A stretch of 17,294 nucleotides of DNA from the NCBI GenBank assembly GCA_910584835.1, contig CAJUEG010000054.1, positions 1-17,294 of the forward strand, in the 5' to 3' direction. Positions within the stretch are counted from its first letter, which is position 1; each line of letters starts with the position of its first letter. Position numbers and translations under genes: made by a program. The stretch is from an uncultured Oscillospiraceae bacterium. Lineage in GTDB: Bacteria; Bacillota; Clostridia; Oscillospirales; Oscillospiraceae. The notes under the pieces were generated by a model, which saw only the letters and a list, made by a program, of their open reading frames with translations, was not told the DNA's origin and ran no database searches. Positions 13,547 through 17,294 of the stretch are shown here, piece by piece.

Positions 13547-13575
13547 ATTGTAAACCGCCGGGGCGGCGCTGTCAA
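13547..13575 (-). promoter_or_regulatory. Promoter of the thiT-cof operon
   Basis: On the minus strand TTGACA (13570-13575), 17 nt, TACAAT (13547-13552) is a near-consensus sigma-A promoter. The start would be near 13540, just upstream of the riboswitch aptamer. Confidence 0.9.
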
Positions 13576-13729
13576 GGGGCCTGGGCAAAAGGACGAAAAA
13601 AGAGGGAAAAATTTGGCGGTTTCGCCAGGGGCACCACAAAATGTGCCAGGGTCCCAAAAATGGCCCCAAAAGACAACAAGATATGCCCCGCCAAATTGGG
13701 CGGTTTGACCCGCGCGGGAAATTCGGGGC

Positions 13730-13758
13730 TTGACGGGAGGGACAAAATGGTGTAGGAT
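13730..13758 (+). promoter_or_regulatory. Promoter of the M23 peptidase gene
   Basis: TTGACG (13730-13735), 17 nt, TAGGAT (13753-13758) on the plus strand. The expected start near 13765 gives a leader of about 130 nt before the GTG at 13894. Confidence 0.72.
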
Positions 13759-13763
13759 GTGCC

Positions 13764-13801
13764 TGTAACCATTTTGTAACTCTTTTCGGATTTTTTGTAA
13801 C
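13764..13801 (+). promoter_or_regulatory. Candidate WalR (YycF) binding sites
   Basis: TGTAAC (13764-13769), 5 nt, TGTAAC (13775-13780) fits the known WalR consensus TGTWAH-N5-TGTWAH. A third TGTAAC at 13796-13801 starts 21 bp after the second, so all three lie on the same DNA face. They overlap or follow the expected start site of a LysM/M23 cell-wall hydrolase gene, a typical WalR target type. A position at +1 would suggest repression. Binding is inferred. Confidence 0.5.
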
Positions 13802-13893
13802 TTGCCGGAAACCAGGGGAAGGAATGATTCAGCCGGCAAAGCACCGCAGGCACGTTGAATCAGCGCTTCCCAAGACCAACAGGAGGGACATCC

Positions 13894-15756
13894 GTGAAGC
13901 AGACCGAGAGAGAACATGAGAGTGTGGAGAAGGCTGTAACGGGGGCCGGACAGGCCGGCCCGGACAAAGGAAAAGAGGGAGGGGCCGCCCGGCCCCAGTC
14001 CTGGAGACAATATATTGAGCAGGCCGAGGCGGCCGAGAAGCAGGCCGAGCGGGAGGCCGCCCGCGCCCGGGCCGCCCGGACCAAACGGGAGAAGCGCTCC
14101 GCCGCCGCCCTGAAGGAGCGGGCCAAGGGTGCGCTGGACAACGCCAAGACCGCCCTGGGCGGAGCGAAGGACGCGCTGGACGGGGCCAAGGAGGCAATGG
14201 ACGGCGCCAAGGCCGCGCTCAGCCGGGCCAGGGCCGCGGGGAAGCGGTTGAGAAGAGGCCCTGTCCGGGAGAAGTCCGTCCAGGAGAAGGCTGGCCGGCA
14301 GGAGCCTGTCCGGGAGAAGGCCGCCCAGGCCGCCGCCGGAACGGAGGAGAAAAGGAGCCGCACCCGGCATCCCGCCAGGTTTGGCAGGGTGGGCCTGGCC
14401 GCGGCCAAGGTCCGCGGCGTGGTGGAACGCCACCCCGTGTCCCCGCTGCTGTACGTGACGCTGCTGGCGGTGATCATCGGCATCGGAAGCTTCAACGGGA
14501 GTTATATCCGGGCCTACGCCATGAACGTGAACGGCCAGGAGGTGGGGGTGGTGTCCAGTCCCGATGAAAAGGACGCCATCGTCAGCAATATTGAGTCCCG
14601 GGCCTCCGACATCCTGGGCGAACAGTTCGACTACGACGCCGACATCTCCATGACCCCGGTATATGTGGCCCCCGGTGAGCTGAGCGACACGGCCCAGATT
14701 GAGGACGCCCTGTTCAACGATGTGGGGGCGCTGGTCACCGCCTATGGCCTGCGGGTGGACGGACAGGAGTTGGGCTACGCCCCCACCAAGGACGACCTGT
14801 ACCAGCTGCTGGACGAGGTGGCTCAGCCCTACCTCACCCCGGACACCATCCGCTACCAGTTCGTGGAGGACGTGGAGGTCTACTCCATCGAGGTGCCCGC
14901 CAACACCCAGTACGACGTGGAGGCCATCCGCACCACCCTGAGCCAGCTGCGGGTGGAGCAGTCCACCTATGTGGTGAAGAAGGGGGACACCTTCAACGCC
15001 ATCGCCTACTCCCTGGACATGTGGCCCAACGAGCTGTCCGTCCTCAACCCGGACGTCATCGTGGATAAGCTGTGGGTGGACCAGGAGCTGGTCATCCAGC
15101 AGGCGGTGCCCTTCCTGTCGGTGGAGAACACCACCGAGGAGACCTACGAGCAGGAGATTCCCAGCCCGGTGGAGTATATTGAGACCGCCGACCTCTATAT
15201 AGGCGACAGCAAGGTGAAGGAGCAGGGCGAGGACGGCCTGGAACGGGTCAACGCCCACGTCACCTATATCAACGGCGTGGAGCAGGGCCGGGAGATCCTC
15301 GCCACCGAGACGCTGAAGGAGCCCACCACCACCTACGCCTACACCGGCACCACCCCCCGGCCCGTCACCGCCTCCAACGGCTACTTCATCTGGCCGGTGC
15401 GGGGCACCATCACCTCCAACTTCGGCGGGCGCAACCTGTGGGGCAGCTATGACTTCCACCTGGGCCTTGATATCGCCTGCCGCACCGGCACCGCCATCAA
15501 GGCCGCCGACGGCGGTACCGTCATCAAGTCCGGCTGGAGCGGCAGCTACGGCAAGCTGGTGGCCATCCGCCACGACAACGGCTATGTCACCTACTACGCC
15601 CACAACTCCGAGCTGCTGGTGAGCGTGGGGCAGAAGGTGTACCAGGGGCAGATCATTGCCCGGGCGGGTATGACCGGCAACGCCAGCGGCCCCCACTGCC
15701 ACTTCGAGGTGCGCATCAACGGCACCAGCGTCAACCCCCGCAACTATCTTCGGTAA
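13894..15756 (+). CDS. Membrane-anchored LysM-G5-M23 cell-wall endopeptidase
   Basis: A 620-residue protein likely to cut peptidoglycan cross-bridges outside the membrane. Residues 1-180 are cytoplasmic, very rich in Ala, Lys, Glu and Arg, and contain five 7-residue repeats at 79-113 (GALDNAK, TALGGAK, DALDGAK, EAMDGAK, AALSRAR). One membrane helix lies near 184-200 (PLLYVTLLAVIIGIGSF). Outside follow an unassigned region (about 205-350), a LysM glycan-binding domain (359-401, YVVKKGDTFNAIAYSL), a G5 domain (about 410-485) and the M23 domain (496-618). The zinc ligands of M23 are visible: His522 and Asp526 in HLGLD, and His601/His603 in GPHCHFEV. GTG is chosen because AGGAGGG lies 6 nt upstream; an earlier TTG at 13855 has none. 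The gene is monocistronic. Expression may respond to WalRK. Confidence 0.96.
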   Translation: MKQTEREHESVEKAVTGAGQAGPDKGKEGGAARPQSWRQYIEQAEAAEKQAEREAARARAARTKREKRSAAALKERAKGALDNAKTALGGAKDALDGAKEAMDGAKAALSRARAAGKRLRRGPVREKSVQEKAGRQEPVREKAAQAAAGTEEKRSRTRHPARFGRVGLAAAKVRGVVERHPVSPLLYVTLLAVIIGIGSFNGSYIRAYAMNVNGQEVGVVSSPDEKDAIVSNIESRASDILGEQFDYDADISMTPVYVAPGELSDTAQIEDALFNDVGALVTAYGLRVDGQELGYAPTKDDLYQLLDEVAQPYLTPDTIRYQFVEDVEVYSIEVPANTQYDVEAIRTTLSQLRVEQSTYVVKKGDTFNAIAYSLDMWPNELSVLNPDVIVDKLWVDQELVIQQAVPFLSVENTTEETYEQEIPSPVEYIETADLYIGDSKVKEQGEDGLERVNAHVTYINGVEQGREILATETLKEPTTTYAYTGTTPRPVTASNGYFIWPVRGTITSNFGGRNLWGSYDFHLGLDIACRTGTAIKAADGGTVIKSGWSGSYGKLVAIRHDNGYVTYYAHNSELLVSVGQKVYQGQIIARAGMTGNASGPHCHFEVRINGTSVNPRNYLR

Positions 15757-15767
15757 TCAGCTTTGAG

Positions 15768-15802
15768 TTTCGCCCCCGGTTTACACCGGGGGCGAAATTT
15801 TT
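15768..15802 (+). terminator. Terminator of the M23 peptidase gene
   Basis: The perfect 12-bp stem TTTCGCCCCCGG / CCGGGGGCGAAA (15768-15779 with 15786-15797) with a 6-nt loop is followed by five T, 11 nt after the stop codon. Confidence 0.96.
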
Positions 15803-15834
15803 GAAAAGAAACCGAACAAATTTGCGAAAATGGG

Positions 15835-15863
15835 TTGACAAAGTCGAACGAATATATTATTAT
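15835..15863 (+). promoter_or_regulatory. Promoter of the small anchored-protein gene
   Basis: TTGACA (15835-15840), 17 nt, TATTAT (15858-15863) on the plus strand, within an AT-rich stretch; TATAAT at 15861-15866 overlaps it with a longer spacer. The leader to the ATG at 15980 is about 110 nt. It contains an imperfect stem formed by GGTTTATGGG (15932-15941) and CCCATACC, not matching any riboswitch I know. Confidence 0.8.
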
Positions 15864-15979
15864 AATAGAAAATAAAACAAACGGATGAAGAAACAATTGT
15901 CTCAAAAGGGAAAAGAACCCGGTTTATGGGACCTAAACTCTGCTAGGATGGGCCCATACCAAATGAGGAGGCTTTGGCT

Positions 15980-16333
15980 ATGAACACTGCTTACTATACC
16001 CTGACCACATGGAACGGCGGCGCCATGGCTGCCGGGTTCGACGGTGCGGCGGGCTGCACCCGCCAGGCCGCTATGGTGCGGCAGTCCGGGCGGCGGGGCG
16101 GAGACAATGTGATTGACCTGACCGCCTGGAGGGCGGCCAACCTGGAGACGTGCGGGGGAGAGAGCACCGACGGGGCGGCGTGGAGCGATGACGAGGCGGC
16201 GGAGGGGGAGCTGAGCGTGCCCGCGCCCCGGCCCCGTAAGAGCCGCCGGGCGGCCTTTATGGCCGAGCTGGCGTCCACCGCCGGTGTGGCGGCCGCGGCG
16301 CTGGCCGTCATCCTTCGGGTGGTGGCTTTTTAA
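15980..16333 (+). CDS. Small protein with C-terminal membrane anchor, unknown function
   Basis: A 117-residue protein that I do not recognise. The start MNTAYYTLTTWNGGAMAAGF follows GAGGAGG 8 nt upstream. The middle contains DNVIDLTAWRAANLE and an acidic stretch (SDDEAAEGELS), then a basic patch RPRKSRRAA. The last 20 or so residues (ASTAGVAAAALAVILRVVAF) are hydrophobic and reach almost to the end, as in tail-anchored or single-pass membrane proteins with the bulk in the cytoplasm. There is no signal peptide. It has a strong promoter of its own, a long leader and a strong terminator, all of which favour a real, well-expressed gene. Neighbours (cell-wall hydrolase upstream, NfnA downstream) do not suggest a role. 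Confidence 0.78.
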   Translation: MNTAYYTLTTWNGGAMAAGFDGAAGCTRQAAMVRQSGRRGGDNVIDLTAWRAANLETCGGESTDGAAWSDDEAAEGELSVPAPRPRKSRRAAFMAELASTAGVAAAALAVILRVVAF

Positions 16334-16349
16334 CGCAGTACAAATTGGG

Positions 16350-16377
16350 AGGACCGGCTCTGCCGGTCCTCTTTTTT
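16350..16377 (+). terminator. Terminator of the small anchored-protein gene
   Basis: The perfect 9-bp stem AGGACCGGC / GCCGGTCCT (16350-16358 with 16362-16370), loop TCT, is followed by C and six T. It lies 16 nt after the stop codon. Confidence 0.96.
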
Positions 16378-16420
16378 GGCAAATCGGGGGATTTCCAGGC
16401 CGGTTTCCAGCGGAATCAAA

Positions 16421-16449
16421 TTGACGGACAGGGCTGGCCGTGTTACAAT
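16421..16449 (+). promoter_or_regulatory. Promoter of the nfnA-like gene
   Basis: TTGACG (16421-16426), 17 nt, TACAAT (16444-16449) is a good sigma-A-type promoter. The leader of about 60 nt before the ATG at 16517 shows no known regulatory RNA. Confidence 0.85.
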
Positions 16450-16516
16450 ATTCACAATCAGCCCATGGCGTACCGCTTCGCGGGGGCGCTGATATCCATA
16501 GGAAAGAGGAGAAGCT

Positions 16517-17294
16517 ATGTATCGGATCGTGAAAAAACGGGTGCTCAATCCCACCGTGTCCCTGATGGAGATCGAGGCCCCCGCCGTGGCCCGCAAGGCC
16601 GAGCCCGGCCAGTTCATCATCCTCCGGGTGGACGAGGAGGGGGAGCGCATCCCCCTGACCATCGCCGACTTTGACCGGCAGGCCGGCACCGTCACCATCA
16701 TCTACCAGGTGGTGGGCGCCACCACGGAGAAGCTCAACCACAAGCAGGAGGGCGAGTTCCTCCAGGACTTTGTGGGCCCCCTGGGCAAGGCCACCGAGAC
16801 GGAGGGCCTGAAGCGGGTGGCCGTGGTGGGCGGCGGCGTGGGCACCGCCATCGCCTACCCGGTGGCCAAAAAGCTCCACGACGTGGGCTGCCATGTGGAC
16901 CTCATCGTGGGCTTCCGCAGCAAGGACCTGGTGATCCTGGAGGACGAGTTCCGCGCCGCCTCCACCAACCTGATCATCGGCACCGACGACGGCTCCTACG
17001 GCAAGAAGGCGCTGGTCACCGACCTGCTGAAGGAGCAAATCGAGGCGGGGGCCAAATATGACCGGGTGATCGCCATCGGCCCCGTCATCATGATGAAGTT
17101 CGTGTGCCAGCTCACCCGCCAGTACGACATCCCCACGGTGGTGTCCATGAACCCCATCATGATCGACGGCACCGGCATGTGCGGCGGCTGCCGCCTGTCC
17201 GTGGGCGGCGAGACCAAGTTCGCCTGCGTGGACGGCCCGGAGTTCGACGGCCACAAGGTGGACTTCGACGAGGCCATGGCCCGGGGCGCCATGT
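16517..17294 (+). CDS. nfnA: Ferredoxin:NADP+ oxidoreductase subunit alpha, NfnA/SudB-like (3' partial)
   Basis: The FAD/NAD(P)-binding subunit of the NfnAB (sulfide dehydrogenase-like) complex, which couples NADH and reduced ferredoxin to NADP+ reduction by electron bifurcation in anaerobes. The first 259 residues are visible; the family is about 280-300 long, so only the end is missing. Seen in order: a ferredoxin-reductase-like FAD domain (MYRIVKKRVLNPTVSLMEIE, AEPGQFIILRVDEEGERIPL), the nucleotide-binding VAVVGGGVGTAIAYPVAKKL, and the [2Fe-2S] cysteine region GTGMCGGCRLSV then FACVDGPEFDGH. Dihydroorotate dehydrogenase electron-transfer subunits (PyrK) share this fold. The long NADP-type domain and the MCGGCR form favour NfnA, to be confirmed by nfnB (gltD-like) next door, beyond the edge. 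ATG has GAGGAG 5-6 nt upstream. Confidence 0.93.
   Translation, partial: MYRIVKKRVLNPTVSLMEIEAPAVARKAEPGQFIILRVDEEGERIPLTIADFDRQAGTVTIIYQVVGATTEKLNHKQEGEFLQDFVGPLGKATETEGLKRVAVVGGGVGTAIAYPVAKKLHDVGCHVDLIVGFRSKDLVILEDEFRAASTNLIIGTDDGSYGKKALVTDLLKEQIEAGAKYDRVIAIGPVIMMKFVCQLTRQYDIPTVVSMNPIMIDGTGMCGGCRLSVGGETKFACVDGPEFDGHKVDFDEAMARGAM

Noticed and set aside
13765..13893. c-di-AMP (ydaO-type) riboswitch before the M23 gene
   Set aside because: Leader too short and lacking the conserved ydaO core; only a simple stem-loop is visible.
13429..15702. 757-codon minus-strand frame opposite the M23 gene
   Set aside because: Shadow of a clearly conserved LysM-G5-M23 protein; its 3' part also runs through the promoters and the riboswitch.

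Overview
The window looks like chromosomal DNA from a GC-rich, anaerobic, Gram-positive member of the Clostridia. An Oscillospiraceae relative (Flavonifractor, Pseudoflavonifractor or Lawsonibacter type) is my inference. The reasons are strong AGGAGG-type ribosome binding sites, sigma-A-like TTGACA/TATAAT promoters, the Bacillus/Clostridium gene order prs-pth-mfd, a ThiT-type thiamine transporter under a TPP riboswitch, a YtrA-type GntR/ABC cassette and an NfnA-type flavoprotein. Most genes are very GC-rich, so many long antisense open frames exist; I treat these as shadows.

Left part (1-5930, mainly minus strand): prs (PRPP synthase), pth (peptidyl-tRNA hydrolase) and the first 898 codons of mfd (transcription-repair coupling factor) run leftward. 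The pth-mfd junction is split by about 1.3 kb. This holds an AT-rich pair of divergent small genes (an Xre-type repressor and a 91-aa protein), flanked by two inverted copies of a roughly 285-bp non-coding repeat. The two copies differ in sequence but keep three hairpins through paired changes, the clearest sign here of an undescribed structured element. A second repeat family lies between pth and prs, and its diverged copy forms the 3' coding end of the gntR gene.

Middle part (6008-11186): a leftward HD-domain gene and a rightward four-gene cassette share a 258-bp control region. The cassette is gntR, ABC ATPase, a 9-helix permease with a large extracytoplasmic domain, and a small lipoprotein. 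Overlapping stops and starts and a strong terminator mark it as one operon, probably self-repressed through TGTACT/AGTACA repeats. A separate YhaM-like HD gene follows.

Right part (11143-17294): a leftward lipoprotein gene comes first, then a leftward thiT-cof operon behind a TPP riboswitch and transcription attenuator. A rightward LysM-G5-M23 cell-wall hydrolase follows, whose promoter region carries a match to the WalR box. Next are a small orphan protein with a C-terminal membrane anchor and the start of an NfnA-like ferredoxin:NADP+ oxidoreductase subunit, cut by the window edge.

I see no CRISPR array, tRNA, rRNA, transposase or phage gene. The most interesting signals are the covarying inverted repeats, the repeat-derived tail of the GntR protein, the WalR-like sites before the M23 gene, and the TPP-controlled linkage of a Cof-type phosphatase to thiamine uptake.
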